Shown here: positions 21,467-33,777 of the stretch, piece after piece
How positions within the stretch are numbered: the stretch's first letter is position 1
How the letters are laid out: each line of letters opens with the position of its first letter
Source of the DNA: Henricia sp. BOLD:AAB3569
Lineage: Eukaryota > Echinodermata > Asteroidea > Spinulosida > Echinasteridae
Assembly (NCBI GenBank): GCA_037783545.1
Contig: JBBELK010000068.1
Location: 186,001 to 250,000, forward strand
Reading direction: 5' to 3'
Length of the DNA stretch: 64,000 nucleotides
Program-made: the position numbers and the translations under genes
The notes under the pieces: generated by a model
Databases searched by the model: none
Told to the model about the DNA's origin: nothing
The model's input: only the letters and a program-made list of their open reading frames with translations

Positions 21467-24400
21467 CTGCAATCAATCACAGATCACGAGGTATACAACA
21501 CAATCTCGAAAGGGAAGATAGCATTTTTTTGTATTTAATGGGTTTTAATAAACTTCATATCGCAGCCCGAAAGCTAACAAGAATCTTACACCTAAACATC
21601 GAGGTACATAGGTGGGTGGCGCCATGGGCAATGTTCATTTCATTTTATTGGCAAATAACCAATAAAAGACTTACAAGCAGACAAGGGTTGAATGTATAGC
21701 AGGGGTTCAAGGTGCACATTTTAGGCTGCGAAGTATCAACATTGGAGGACGCCAAATATCATACATTGATCTACATGTAAATATATACCCTCCTTTCCCC
21801 GAAAAGGACCACCGTTTTGGCCAGAATGACCACTAAAACCACTAAATTCCGGCAAGAAACTCTTGATTGACACTGATTTGTTCAACTAAATTTCTAAGAA
21901 AAATGATTTGCGACCTTGACCAAAATGGTTTGTGACCTAATAAAAATGGTTTTTGACCTCTTTAAGATGCTTTTCGAGCACTCTGCGTTAAGACGACCGG
22001 CTATCGGTCGTCCTAACGAGGTCTGGTCGTCCTAATATGCATACCACTAACGGTCGTCCTATTCATGTATTAATAAGAATATACATGTTTACTTACAGGA
22101 AGTTCACATCCACGGTTGTAGTAGTAGCCATTACCGTGGTATCTACGACCAGCAACGCTGCAGACACCCAGACCAATACTGGCCGCGATGGAGACAGAGC
22201 AGGCGGACAGGCACGCGAAGATTGACATCACCATGTACGCAATACTCTGTATACCAAGAAATGTTACACGATATTTAATGAAATTCAAAAGGAAAATATT
22301 TTCGGCCCAAGAAAAACATTGTCCACATTTAAAAGAGCTTGTTCAGATTTTTCCAGAAAATGGATTTCATTCTAACCCAAAATACTTCACCAAAATATTA
22401 TCCATGGGAAGAAAACGTGTAATTTCCAATCTTCAATTTACATGTGGAAGCGAAACGTTGATGTAATCTTTACAATTAAGTGGACTTTTCGTTTCCACTT
22501 ACCAGACAGGTATTCTTGCGAACTCCGGCCAATATCCCCAGAGTCCCAGCAATACAGTAAAACTGTAAAAGTAAATAAAATAAATTAAACTAGAGGTATT
22601 GTGTTTATGTATAAACACAAAGCTTTTCCGTACAAAAAATACCGATATTAAAATTTGGGGTCAAAGGTCTTGATCTTAATTTTTGCAAATCTTGAAAAAC
22701 ACGGTCTTTCACTTTGATCACAGGTCAAAAAGCGCACCGATTTCTTGATTTTAAAATATATTTATATAATTGTTAAAATAGGTCCAATTAAGTGCACTTC
22801 CGGTTTCTACCGGAAGTGATCAAAATTAAAGGTCATTGTCTGTGTACGAAATTTAGATCTTGGTCAGCTGTGACTGTTACGGTCATATCTTAAAGTGCTG
22901 ATTTTTTACAGATTTTTGAAAATTCGGACCTTTAATATTCAAATTATTGTAATATGACACACGATGACGTCATCGCAATGTCATTACAAAATGTCACTAA
23001 TCTAATTACAGACAACATACCTGCAAAGTTTCATTTGTTCGCGCTGTTGGGTTCTGCCGATATGGGTCATCAAAACTTTCAAATTCATTTGTATGTAAAA
23101 TTCCACATAACTAAATCCGAACAAAACAAAAACCTTTTCCGCAGGATTCGCGGAAAAGCTAAAAATAAATCCCAACAAAAAGAAATACCTTTTCCGCAGG
23201 ATTTGCGGAAAAGCTAATAAATCCGAACAAAAAAAATACATTTTCCGCAGGATTTGCGGAAAAGCTAATAAATAAAAAAATAAAACTTATACACGTGAGT
23301 AGCCTTTTCAAAAAGTCACCCCGAGTGCATTATAGCGAGATACAAATTGTCCATTGGGGTCACGTTTAAAGACTCATATTATATAGACTGCCGAAGTGAA
23401 TACGTCACCTTTTGTTGGTTGCCTAGGCAATTGGATCTAAACTAAAAATCACTCAACCGTGTCCCAGTACTTTTCCAATGGTACTCTTTCCGACGGCCAT
23501 GATAGTTTAGATTCAATTGCCATGGCAACGCACGTCACACTTCGGCTGTCTATTATTTGCATTGCTATATATTGACCCAAATTTTATTTCATTAGTTGAC
23601 AATAAAAAATCCTACTCAAAGTGTTGTCAGCAATAGTAACAAACACGACAGTTTATTTATGTCCAAGATGGTGTTTTTTTTATGGCGGTTTTTATGTATA
23701 TGCACACATATTCCTTTACCATACACTTTTACACAAAAAAAGCAAGCATGAATTTTGAAGGTTTTCTGCGAAACATTGACGCATCTATATACATAGCCCG
23801 GGAAGGGAGGATGTGATTTTTTTTTTTAAATATCGTTACCAAGACTTATTATCTTGTTCCCACGACTTATTATGTTGTGGCCACGAGATAATTATCTCGT
23901 GGCCACGACTTATTATCTCGTGGCCACAACTTATTATCTCGTGGCCACAACTTTTTATCTCGTGCGGACGACTTAAGGGAGGTTTCGGCGTGTACGGTTA
24001 GTGATCACGATACGCGCTACAAATGCCACAAGTACAAATTACGTTATACCGATGACGCAAAATTCACTAATAGTCGTCGTTTGGCTTAACCGTGTGCGAC
24101 CGCGAAACCTCACTATTATCTCGTGGCCACGAGATAAACATAATTTTCACCTCGTCCCTTCCCGGGCGCCGTACATTTATGTAGCTAAAAACTCTGCTGA
24201 CTAGTTTATTAACATACTTCTTTAGATATGTAATCCCTTAGTCCAGGAATTCATAATGTTCATCTTGCACGTAATATATTGGACGTTTAACAGCAAATTA
24301 AGAAAAATGTTGGAAAATTTGATTTAATGCATGCTTGCTCTCGACCGTTTAAGGTTATGTGTTTTATAAAACGAAACGAAACATACCAGCAAGCCACACC

Positions 24401-26700
24401 AAATAGGAGTCCCTATATCGGTGTGGTATCTGTTGGTAATGGCCGACGCAGTAACGATGCCAAGGATAACAGTCAGGGTACCAAGCACAACCTGGATGAT
24501 CCCTGTAACAGTCTGGCCCTTCCAGTTTCCGGGGGGAGGCTGTTCGGGAGAGCCGACTACCACAGGCCCTGGCTGGGTTGTAACCTACAGAAACACCATG
24601 TACACATGGGAACAAATCGGTGGTAATTTCTTGGTGGTTATACTATGCCGATCGTCGGTCCCGATTGTCAGATTTTGGAGAATCGCCGAGGATCGTCAGA
24701 GCTACGTGTTAATTCGTGTTGGATTTTTAAAGACAATCTGAGAGAATCTTTGAGGTTCGTAGCCTCGGAAGGTTCAGCGCGGAAATTTTAAATTGAAAAA
24801 AAAAGAAGATCGGCCAGTGTCGTTCTGGTGTGGCCAGCTCTGAAGGCTAGTGTCACGTACGTTAGGACAGTGTCACGTATGTTCGTGGCACTGCCGCTGA
24901 CATACGTACCCGTACCCCAGCACCGAATCCGCCATGTATCTTCACGATTCTCCCCGAACGTCGGGGAGAATCTGGAGGGCACACGTACTCACCCCGAATC
25001 GTGTGAGTTTGCGCTGGATCGTGCGATCTTCGGTGATTCTCCAAAACTGAAAATTGGGGGGAATTGGGACCGACGATCGGCATAGTGTAGCCACTAGAAA
25101 GAATGAGTATGACAACTTCCTTTCTACGTTCGGCTGGGCTAGAGCTAAGGAGTAGCCGGGGTGTATTTTTTTGTTGCGCCACCTTTCTTAGAAACCATTT
25201 TGTATGCGACTCTGTGTCCACGGAATAGTATATACACAAATCACATGTCTACTCTGGGTAGGCTCCTACGTTCAGACACAGTACTAAAAGCGGACCAACT
25301 TCGGTTCAACCGAAAACGGTCTATCTGCAGTTGTGTCTGAACGGTCTACGTATAGACCGCTTTTAGCACCAAATACATACACCCTTAGGGGTTAGGGTTA
25401 AAGATCAACAACGCTCCACTCGATAACAAATGTATATAATTAAATACAATAAAACCTACCTAAAGTCCATGGAAGACTTTATCAAAAACATGGCATTGCC
25501 TAAAACACAAGCTACAAGTCAATGAAAATCATAATGATTTAGGCTTGAAAACATCCGACTGAACCACCAATATTTCAGTAAACTAAAAATTAACACACAT
25601 ACTAAAACTACATGTAAATTGTTCAGGCATGATGTTGCCAAAAAAAGGTATATTGACTTTTCATCATTTGTGTGCCCTTCCATGTATACTGTGACTTAAA
25701 AACATACATGATTCTGCAATTTATAACTAAACTAATGGATTAGCTCAGACCTACGCTATGCTTGACGACGTTCGTGCATTTTGATGTGTCTGTTCCGAGC
25801 CAAAAAAAGGTATATTGCAGTGACACCTGGTCTATTTTATCCGTTCGTTTTCAAAAATAAACTTTGAAGCGCAGTCATTCAATACATTCATTTTTTTGGA
25901 AATGTATGGGTTTTTGAGGTTTTTTTGTTGTTGCTCGGAACAGACACATCAAATACGGTCTAATTCCGGTCTACGTAGACCGCCGAGGAGACTGAGGCGG
26001 TCTACGTAGACCGTTTTAGGTTTACTTCAGGTTAGAGTCTATAGTACCGTGTTTGGACAGTTGAACAAAATACATCAAAATGCACGAACGTCGTCAAGTA
26101 TAGCGTAGGTCTGAAGTAATCCATTAGTTTAGTTATAAATTGCAGAATCATGTATGTTTTTAAGTCACAGTATACATGGAAGGGCACACAAATGATGAAA
26201 AGTCAATATACCTTTTTTTGGCAACATCATGTCTGAACAATTTACATGTAGTTTTAGTATGTGTGTTAATTTTTAGTTTACTGAAATATTGGTGGTTCAG
26301 TCGGATGTTTTCAAGCCTAAATCATTATGATTTTCATTGACTTGTAGCTTGTGTTTTAGGCAATGCCATGTTTTTGATAAAGTCTTCCATGGACTTTAGG
26401 TAGGTTTTATTGTATTTAATTATATACATTTGTTATCGAGTGGAGCGTTGTTGATCTTTAACCCTAACCCCTAAGGATGTATGTAAAATCATATTGATTT
26501 TTGAGGATGGAGCAGGGTTAGGGTTAATGTCTATTTTGATCTGTGAATGTTTTTAGTAATGTGCAAACCGAGAGGAAGAATTTCATGTTTTCATGACGAA
26601 TAAATAAATCAATTCAATTCAATTCAATTCAATTCAATTAAAATGATTCGATTACATGTAATAAAATCGATTTTAATAGCTGACTTACCACTTGCTGCAT
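21296..26700 (-). CDS. MS4A (CD20-like) four-transmembrane protein
   Basis: Coding exons on the minus strand are 26700-26689, 24584-24387, 22562-22503, 22246-22097 and 21466-21296, giving 196 residues. Every intron is phase 0 with GT donors (GTAAGT, GTATGT, GTAAG, GTAAGT) and clean AG acceptors. The N-terminus is Pro-rich (QPGPVVV, EQPPPGNW). Hydrophobic spans lie at about residues 31-53 (GIIQVVLGTLTVILGIV), 63-84 (PIWCGLLFYCIAGTLGILAG), 91-117 (AYMVMSIFACLSACSV) and 145-172 (YSVLVILAVVEFVVSIIGAS). The pattern of an LG-rich first span, P(F/I)WxGLxF(Y) with SG/AGxLGI, and a short 60-base exon after span 2 is that of the MS4A family, which are plasma-membrane proteins involved in signalling or ion flux. 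The loop between spans 3 and 4 is Tyr/Cys-rich (YHGNGYYYNRGC). The initiation codon is the least certain part. Confidence 0.85.
22097..22246 (-). CDS. MS4A-like exon: TM3 and extracellular loop
   Basis: Acceptor TTGGTATACAG, donor GTAAGT, 50 codons. Span AYMVMSIFACLSACSVSI is followed by a Tyr/Gly/Cys-rich loop. Confidence 0.88.
22330..22465. repeat. Dispersed repeat, copy 2
   Basis: Diverged direct copy of 16290-16445, inside an MS4A intron. Confidence 0.6.
22503..22562 (-). CDS. MS4A-like exon: rest of TM2
   Basis: Acceptor TTTTACAG, donor GTAAG, exactly 20 codons: FYCIAGTLGILAGVRKNTCL. A short exon at this place is usual in MS4A genes. Confidence 0.9.
23116..23276. repeat. Three ~50-bp tandem copies with a hairpin
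   Basis: Each copy carries CTTTTCCGCAGGAT followed by CGCGGAAAAGCT or TGCGGAAAAGCT, a small stem-loop, plus an A-rich spacer. Confidence 0.9.
23384..23553 (+). mobile_element. MITE family 1, copy 2
   Basis: ATAGACTGCCGAAGTGAATA at the left, GTCACACTTCGGCTGTCTAT at the right; internal arms share CAATTGG/CCAATTG-type and CCATGG blocks with the other copies. Confidence 0.85.
23797..24173. repeat. TIR element with ~20-bp tandem units
   Basis: GCCCGGGAAGGGA at 23797 is mirrored as TCCCTTCCCGGGC near 24160-24173. Inside, TTATTATCTCGTGGCCACGA-like units repeat several times (23854-23970, again 24115-24140). A second block with its own inverted AGGTTTCG/CGAAACCT ends (23975-24110) looks inserted. 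Confidence 0.7.
24387..24584 (-). CDS. MS4A-like exon: Pro-rich tail, TM1, start of TM2
   Basis: Acceptor TTTCTGTAG, donor GTATGT, 66 codons. It encodes the Pro-rich N-terminus and the span GIIQVVLGTLTVILGIV, and ends in IGTPIWCGLL. Confidence 0.9.
24643..25085. mobile_element. MITE, ~443 bp, CTATGCCGATCGTCGG ends
   Basis: CTATGCCGATCGTCGGTCCC is present in inverse at 25066-25085, with further inverted blocks inside (TTGGAGAATC / GATTCTCCAA). It lies in the first MS4A coding intron. Confidence 0.85.
25266..26488. repeat. Large foldback with ~415-bp near-identical arms
   Basis: The left arm (about 25377-25789) and right arm (about 26072-26488) are nearly perfect reverse complements over ~415 bp. 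The ~280-bp centre holds more inverted pieces (GTGTCTGTTCCGAGC and inverse; GGTCTACGTAGACC). The left flank at 25266-25370 resembles the centre, with a diverged GTTCAGACACAGTACTA block. No coding sequence is seen. Confidence 0.85.
26605..26638. repeat. (TCAAT)n microsatellite
   Basis: Six or more copies of the pentamer. Confidence 0.9.
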
Positions 26701-26749
26701 AATGTAGTGTGAGCCGGAGGTATCGCCATGGTAATGATATTGAATTTGA
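26689..26749 (-). CDS. MS4A-like exon with start codon
   Basis: The acceptor TTATTGCAG ends at 26750, then comes a 5' UTR part and ATG at 26700-26698 giving M-Q-Q-V before GTAAGT. An upstream ATG in better context (ACCATGG, about 26731) lies in another frame and would hit a stop in the next exon. The ATG at 26700 is chosen because it alone keeps frame. The acceptor implies at least one more upstream non-coding exon, not identified. Confidence 0.65.
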
Positions 26750-29700
26750 CTGCAATAAGACAATACACGATATGCTACAACAGTTTTAACATTTCTTCAA
26801 TTTACTATTTCATTTCCTATAGACCGTGTCGAATTGCTGCCAGGGCAACTTTTGTTGTTTAAATTTGTCAACAATTAAAGGTACACACCGGCCTACTGTT
26901 TACATGATTTAGTGATGTAGCAGCATTGACAGTACTTTTTTGATGGTCGTTGTGAAAAAAGATCATCAAAATATCCCGTAATTTACTAAAGAAGTGCAAA
27001 ATTAACAAAAACGGTCAAAAGACGGGTTATACGCTTTACCAGCCGTTGCAACTACGCGCGAGCCTCACGACTTTGATTGTCACAAACGATTCGCTCTTCT
27101 CCTGCTCAGGATATCTCCAATTTTCTGCTCACGATTTTACTGGACAGCCCGGACGACCGAATAGGAATTTCCGTTTTCTTTTGAGGAGTTGGCATCATGT
27201 TTTTTCTTCACGAACATACACCGGAGCAACACGCTTGTGTACATTACGTACGCACTGTGGACGTTTCTTTGTATTCGTGCACTTAAGAGAATTGGTCGGA
27301 AAATCGTTGTTTTCTCCAAATTCTTCCCTCATCCACCCCAATTTCTTCCTAATCCATGTTTCTAAACTTTACTCCTGAACCCTAACCTTTTTTTAACCCT
27401 CCACCCCAACCCTAACCCCTTTTTCCAAGTTTGGTCAACCTGACTGTGGACTTGAGCGAACGAGTGCAAGTCCACAATCCGTCACTTTTTTCCGCAAATT
27501 GTGGACTTGAATGGGTTTCGAGTCCACGGTGCGACCGCAATGCCCACACACGCCTATGTGTGTGTGCACTCAGGCTATTTGCCGTGCTGCGCGGGGCAAA
27601 TATCCTGCACTCCACGGTAGCCTGCCGTAGCACGCGCTCGCTCCCGTTCTCCGGACTCTTGAAACAAAAATTATGTTCGAATTTTCATACTTATGTTTAA
27701 CTTTGTTTCATACCTGTATAAATAGTCTCTTTTTTGTCAATTACTTATAAATATTGGGGGGAAATCAGAGTTGAATTTGGTGCAGTTCTGCATGCAGTAA
27801 CAAACTTTTATACGGCTGGAAATACAACTAACTCACAAGACCACGTGACTTTTCGGAACCAGAATTTGGTTCCGAAATATCACGTGACCTTGAATTTTTC
27901 AAAAGTGCTAAAAAACGGCAAAATTTGACGGCGTCTTGTCAGGATATATCTCATTTACTCTCGAAGGCGCTTCAGAATAATGTATGGGTCTATTTCGAGC
28001 CTAAAATAGCCCAACAAAGCCGGTGTGTTCCTTTAATGTAAGCCCGAATGTGCAACCATGCATGTCCTCATGGAACAAAGAAACTGCCCTTTAAGATGGC
28101 AGCTGTTTCCGAGTGAGTGCGTCAAACTATATAATTCGACAATGGTTCAATATCCCGAAACAACCGTTTCTGGTATCAGGACAATAAAAAAGTATTATGG
28201 GTCATTCCATGAAGGTACATGGGATACGGTGTCCCCTGTTACATCGGATACTTTTTTAGGCTATATTTTTATACTTATGAATTTCATTAGTCAATAGTAC
28301 TCATAAATACCAGCGGTTTAATGAGATAAAATAAAAACCTCCATTATTTGTAACAAGATCACTTTCGGGGTCAGAGTGAATTTAGGAAAATTGGCGTGGC
28401 GTCCCCTACATCGGTAACCATCTTTTTCTTCTTCAAATACGTGTAATTCAAAATTGCGGAACTCCATCAAGACTGAAGACTAAACAAATATAACAGAACA
28501 GGCAAAGCAACCATATCGCGCAACATCATTACAGAGAACACGACTCTCTGCTCACTTATTGGCCATTTTGTGGAAATGAAGAAATGTGTCCCAACTTCCT
28601 GGACTGAGACGACCCTTATATATAAGCATACGTAAATTTGTTTATCGTCCGTGTTTCAAAAACCTGTTGCCACATAACCTTTCGTTGGCGCAGCAATTAA
28701 TCAAGTTAAGTACATGTAATTGTCTTTTGTTAAATCCATGTCTTAAAGTCCCACAATTTATATGCAGTAAATCATTTGCATGCAGGTTATGCCAACTTAC
28801 CGGTTTGCAGTTATAATTTTTACTCAAAAACTGAATTTGGTATACTAAGTCTTCAAAATGTTGTGGAACATTATAAAGACTGCGCAATTCTCTTGAAAAC
28901 ACAAAATAAATACTTCCTGCTTGATTTTGAATCACACACAAATGTCGTGTATTCGTTTTTTTTAACCAATGGGTTTGCATTGTAAATAAATTAAAATACA
29001 AATTTTAAAAATGTAGGCCCTACGCAAACAAAAGCATTTTAACTTTTTGTAACGCGGAGAGATTTTTGAATAACAAATTTACCTACCTGCGTTTTACAGC
29101 GCACTTGTTTTCACATCAAAATGGCGAGTGTTCAGTACTGGCAGGTACTGGTCGCAGTTACTGTATTAAATAGGCGCCGGTGGCACTCCCATAACGTCAA
29201 TACCTTTAACAATGGATTCGTGAGCACACACAATAAAAGATAAAATGTACTGGAATTATATCAACCTTTGTATGGTTGACTTTAAATGGTCCCGGCTAAG
29301 TGTCAAAAGACACGAATGAGGCTTCAGTCGTCACTTTTTGGAACCGAGACAGTTTACTTGATATTGGCTGTGTTGAGAATGTTTTCTTTTATTCTTAAAG
29401 CTTTATTTTTTATTTAATTTCCCTTATCCGACTTTTATTATTATTATTTTTACCTGCAGTTATACGATCAAAAGTAGTTAATTGGCTGTAATAGTATTTT
29501 TTGGACCCTATTATATGTGTATCCTTTTTTGTTGTTTTAATTCGGTTTTACAGTTGGGTCGAATTAACTTTTTTTAATATACAGTGAACATCAATATTTA
29601 AATGGCCGCAAATTAGTTTAGTGGCTGACTGACTTGAAAGTTTACTCAAGCAATGTTCAAACTTATTTGAGTGTAGCTGCCATTATCATGTGTCCTTTTA

Positions 29701-30365
29701 AATATATTTCACTATGGGGATTGCATCATAACCTTTCAACCACTGATACAGGGAATTTCATTGTTTATTTTTATTATTTTTTTGTCATTAATTAGTGTGC
29801 TGTTACAACATCAATTCTGACCACCACTCTTTCGTGTCTCCATCATTTCAGCTGGCAATCTCGAGCTCCACCAAAAAAGCCACCCCCGTTTACATATAGA
29901 ACTGTGCACATTTTGACACTCTCTTTTAAGTCGTTATGATCATTAATTTAAAAAATCTCCCTATCTTAGCAGAAAATATATGGAAATACTTCTAAAAACT
30001 GTTCGATCCACTTTTAATTGTACGATCAAGTTTTCTATTGCCACAACAAAATGTGTACATTATGCACTTTTAAAACAAATTTGGCCAAGAAAACATACAA
30101 AATTATCATAATATATTAGTGGAAACCAGTTGGGAACTTTCAACTAGATTAAACGAAATCGCTCGATTGGGCTGCGCAGTTCAATCAAGCTGTATAATAT
30201 CGCTTGATTGTGCTGTGCAAGCTACCTTTTGGAGTACTGGCTTCGCGTAAATAAGTTTGCGCATGCTCTATTGCAAAAAATTCGAGAATTCGTAAACAGC
30301 GCAAGCCGGGATAAAAGTCCGGTTCACGTTCATCCACAGTAGGTATACATGTATTTCCAGGTAAC
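26750..30365. other. Gene-poor non-coding stretch
   Basis: No gene could be supported. There is a CCCTAA-like cluster at about 27377-27422 and a short palindrome with CACGTGAC at 27840-27890. A potential minus-strand donor (CAG/GTAGGT) near 29092 could belong to an upstream MS4A leader exon, but nothing confirms it. Confidence 0.4.
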
Positions 30366-30366
30366 A

Positions 30367-30480
30367 ATTGTGCTTTATAACTATCACGTGCTCAGTGGTC
30401 CAACTTTGTGCTTTATAACTATCACGTGCTCAGTGGTCCAACTTTGTGCTTTATAACTATCACGTGCTCAGTGGTCCAAC
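30367..30480. repeat. Three tandem 38-bp copies
   Basis: Each copy reads GTGCTTTATAACTATCACGT followed by GCTCAGTGGTCCAAC and carries one CACGTG E-box. The copies look identical. Confidence 0.9.
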
Positions 30481-31547
30481 TGAGCTTCTCTTACCATTGC
30501 CCAAACGAGCTATCGTCTTTTCGCCGTGTGATGGCGCTGCTCAGCGCGCCCGGACAAGATTTTTAGCAGTGGAGAACACTTTTAGCGGAACATAGTAACT
30601 CTTCTTTCAGTCACGAACATCTACACTGCGTACATAAGTGCACGATAAAATAATATACATGTACATAAAAGATATATCAATAAGAATTGTGGGAATTTAA
30701 GCCTTGCTGAAAAACGATCCTTGCTTAAACGCGCGAGATGGTTGGTCGAAAACGGCTAATTAAAAGGGTCAATTGCTGCCAGGTCAAAAGTGTTTAATAT
30801 CTCTCATTTGTCAAACAGCCCGGGGGTCTAATACAGACTAGCTCAACTGGTTTCAGCAAGGCTCGTTGTGGACAACGGTCTTGCAACAAGAAGATGACTT
30901 CGGCATTAAAATATCAGAATTAATCTGTAGTTTAGGCAATTGTATTTGACCTATAATATTTAAAAATTATGTCCAATTGCTTATTGATCCAAGGACTTGC
31001 AGGGCTAATTATCGGCTTAAGAAAACAATTAGCGGTCGGATTTGAGCGTTGTCCACAGGTGTTTTTCTGTTGAAAAACGAACAGTAACTTTTCCGTCTGT
31101 GTACATTTAAAAAATGTACACGATGATTTGCCGTTAAAAGACAGTTTTGTTCAGGAACAAGGCACTTTCCGCCTTCATGTACCTTACTCTAAGGTACTTA
31201 AAAACTGCCTTGGTGTCTGAGAATGAGTTTGCCGTTAAAAGTACCCCAATATTCCATATGAATCATGTAATATGAATTTGTAAAGTTTTTAAAGCTTCCA
31301 CTGCTCATAATATGAGTTTTTGTCCCCCAAAATGGTACCGACAAGTGTCTTGGCCCATGGACTATATAGAGTTGTTTCCGTGTTCCTTGTTCCTCTAATA
31401 CCATGAAGTAACGGCACATTATTTGATGTTTGAGTACGTCTGCTGTACTCTTGTCGTTGCGCTGAAACGTTGGTGTAAGCCTTCGTTATGTTGGTCTTGA
31501 GTGTCCTAGTGGCTCAGCTGTACGACCAGAGACACCTGGGAAATCCC
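30481..31547. other. Non-coding stretch
   Basis: No supported gene, RNA gene or clear repeat seen. Confidence 0.4.
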
Positions 31548-31751
31548 TAACTCTTGATAAAAGAATGCTTTATGATATTTTAAGTGCGTTACACAACACA
31601 CTGGGCCAACGGTTTTACATCCCTTCCGAAGGATGGAGCAAGTGTGTTTAAGTGCCTTGCTCACAGGTACCACATCAGGGTATCGAACCTGCAACCCCAC
31701 GTTTTCACCCGAGTATTGCGAGTCAGTAACCTAAACCGCTCGGACACGGTT
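31548..31751 (-). mobile_element. tRNA-headed SINE, truncated copy
   Basis: Matches the minus-strand SINEs at 45352-45726 and 58890-59270, with the tRNA-like head at the right. It lacks the tail half. Confidence 0.8.
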
Positions 31752-32084
31752 GTTTCTGAACAGAAGAACTGTACAGAGTCTATATACTGTAAGCAATATA
31801 TAGAGTCTACTGTAAAATTGCCCCCGAATCCACTATATTCCTGTACTTTAATAAGCCAGGTTACACCCCTGGTATATAGGTTCTGCTAAACCTATATCTA
31901 TCTCAGCAGGCACATACAATCCAGGAAATTAAGAGGACAAAACATGTACTAATGTCCGAGATTTGCGGTGCATCTACAACACAAAAAGTGAACCGTAGAG
32001 GGCAAGCTTTGTTCAAAAACAAAACCATGCACAAAAAGAACACTTAGTCGTCTGTTGAAAAACAGACGACTTACAATTTCAAAT

Positions 32085-32295
32085 ACCAGTGTTGCAGTCG
32101 AGTCACCAATATCGAGTCCGAGTCTCGAGTCATTAGCCTCGAGTCCAAGTCACGAGTCAGTTGTTCGCAAAGTTAATGAAACTGAATCTGCTATTATTTC
32201 GTGAAATGATGACGTACTAATGCGCTCTTTGCCGGCCTGGTGCATTGTACATATTCACGCGAGTCCGGGACTCGAGTCCAGGACTCGAGTACTAC
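32085..32295. repeat. GAGTC-rich simple region
   Basis: Many copies of GAGTC in forms such as CGAGTCCGAGTCTCGAGTC, on either side of a short unrelated stretch. Confidence 0.6.
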
Positions 32296-32327
32296 AACAC
32301 TGCCAAATACAGTAGAGTCCACTTTAA

Positions 32328-32864
32328 AGTTGCACTGCCCGTGTTTGGGCCGATTTGGGCGTACAATTTTTTTTAAAAAGTTAAATAGGTATTTTTCTAG
32401 AATAGAAAAAGTTATCAGCTTTCATTTGGTACCAAGAACGTAAAAATCCGTCAAGGATTAATGCCAGTCGATTAAAAACAAGAAATGATTAAATGGCTGG
32501 CAGGTCATTTAATCGACAGGGTTATGACGTAAATGTACATGTGCGCGTACATGTGTACATTGTACACATACTATGTACATATGAGCGTACGCGCATATGT
32601 ACAACATGTGAAGCACGTTTCAAGAAAAAGGCTTGTATCTCCAATTCCCGACGTCGGAAATTTAAGTTTTTGATATTTTTCGTTACAGACACTATGAACA
32701 TCTAACAATGGAAATTGGGCACACACCATTGTTACTAACAATGGGGTTACAATGAACATGTACATGTTTTTGCTCACAGTGAGAGACACGTAAGCTTTCT
32801 AAATTCGTTCGCTTGTGTAAATTAATTTTTAAAATCCTTTCACCGAAACACGGGCAATGCAACT
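32328..32864. mobile_element. TTAA-flanked MITE, copy 1
   Basis: Terminal inverted repeats AGTTGCACTGCCCGTGTTT and inverse are flanked by TTAA at 32324-32327 and 32865-32868. TTAA duplications are typical of piggyBac-like elements. It is ~140 bp longer than the copy at 58287 because of extra internal sequence, including a CTAACAATGGAAATTGGGC palindromic repeat seen again at 53969-54063. Confidence 0.8.
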
Positions 32865-32970
32865 TTAACCAATAGAGTAGAGCCCACTGTAAACAAACGG
32901 AGAAAACTAAAAAGTAGAATGTAGGTGTACTTTACTGTTCAAAAACAGCCAATTGTCAAAACAGTACGAC

Positions 32971-33138
32971 AATAGACTGCCGAAGTGAATACGTCATATT
33001 TTGTTGGTTGCCTAGTCAATGGCTCTACACTACAAATCACTGAACCGTGTCCCTGTGCTTTTGCAATGGTATACTTTTTCCAACGGCCATGATGTTTAAA
33101 GCCAATTACCATGGCAACGCACGTCACACTTCCGCTAT
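32971..33138 (+). mobile_element. MITE family 1, copy 3
   Basis: Starts ATAGACTGCCGAAGTGAATA and ends GTCACACTTCCGCTATAA, with the shared internal arms. Confidence 0.85.
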
Positions 33139-33776
33139 AAATAATTGACATATGAAATGTACTGTAAGCGTACAGATTTTGTTTTTACAGTGTCAGGTAG
33201 GTTAGCAAAGGTTAGCCAACAAAAATTATGTTCGCATGCAGCATAGTCTAAAAAAAAATTCTGTACAATTGTTTGTGAAAAACCATCTGCCTAACACTAG
33301 TGCACAATGGTCTTGGTACGTACCATCTTCCTTTCGCAAGGGTCTTTGTTGCACACCGAGTTTCCCAAAACCCTTGTTGCATCGAGTTGAGCAAAGCTGT
33401 ATTTTAGGGCCTCGGGCTGTTCGACCAATGAGAGACAAGGGATTTTTTTGACCTGGCGCTTTTGACCTTTTAATGAAGCCGTCTCGGTGCTAAAATGGTG
33501 GTTGGGTTAATTAAAGGTTGTTAGTCAAACTTTTGTAACAATTAACAAAATGCACCTGGAGGCAATGAAGTGATCAACAAAAATTAACATACTGATTGCA
33601 AGATTAGGTTACAATTATTCGCAGAGCCCTCCGTTTGTTTAATGTGGTCAATGGTGCAGAAAGAATCCTTGGGTTAATGAGAAATTGCTTGTCCGAATTA
33701 CTGTAAATACACCTGCAATTCAAAGAGATTAACGTTTTAACACAATCGTTACGAGATCATTGTACCGTGAGGCCTC
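33139..33776. other. Non-coding stretch
   Basis: No gene seen. The block TGTCAGGTAGGTTAGCAAAG at about 33191 resembles the exon 1/intron 1 junction of the lectin gene (35232). Confidence 0.4.
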
Positions 33777-33777
33777 C

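Noticed and set aside
23854-23970. Regular short repeats that might suggest a CRISPR array
   Set aside because: Repeats are tandem without unique spacers, and the genome is clearly eukaryotic.
24862-25239. 125-codon minus frame and overlapping plus frames
   Set aside because: Lie over the TIR element at 24643-25085; no family motif.
27377-27422. CCCTAA-like repeats as an internal telomere
   Set aside because: Only scattered, interrupted copies; not a telomeric array.
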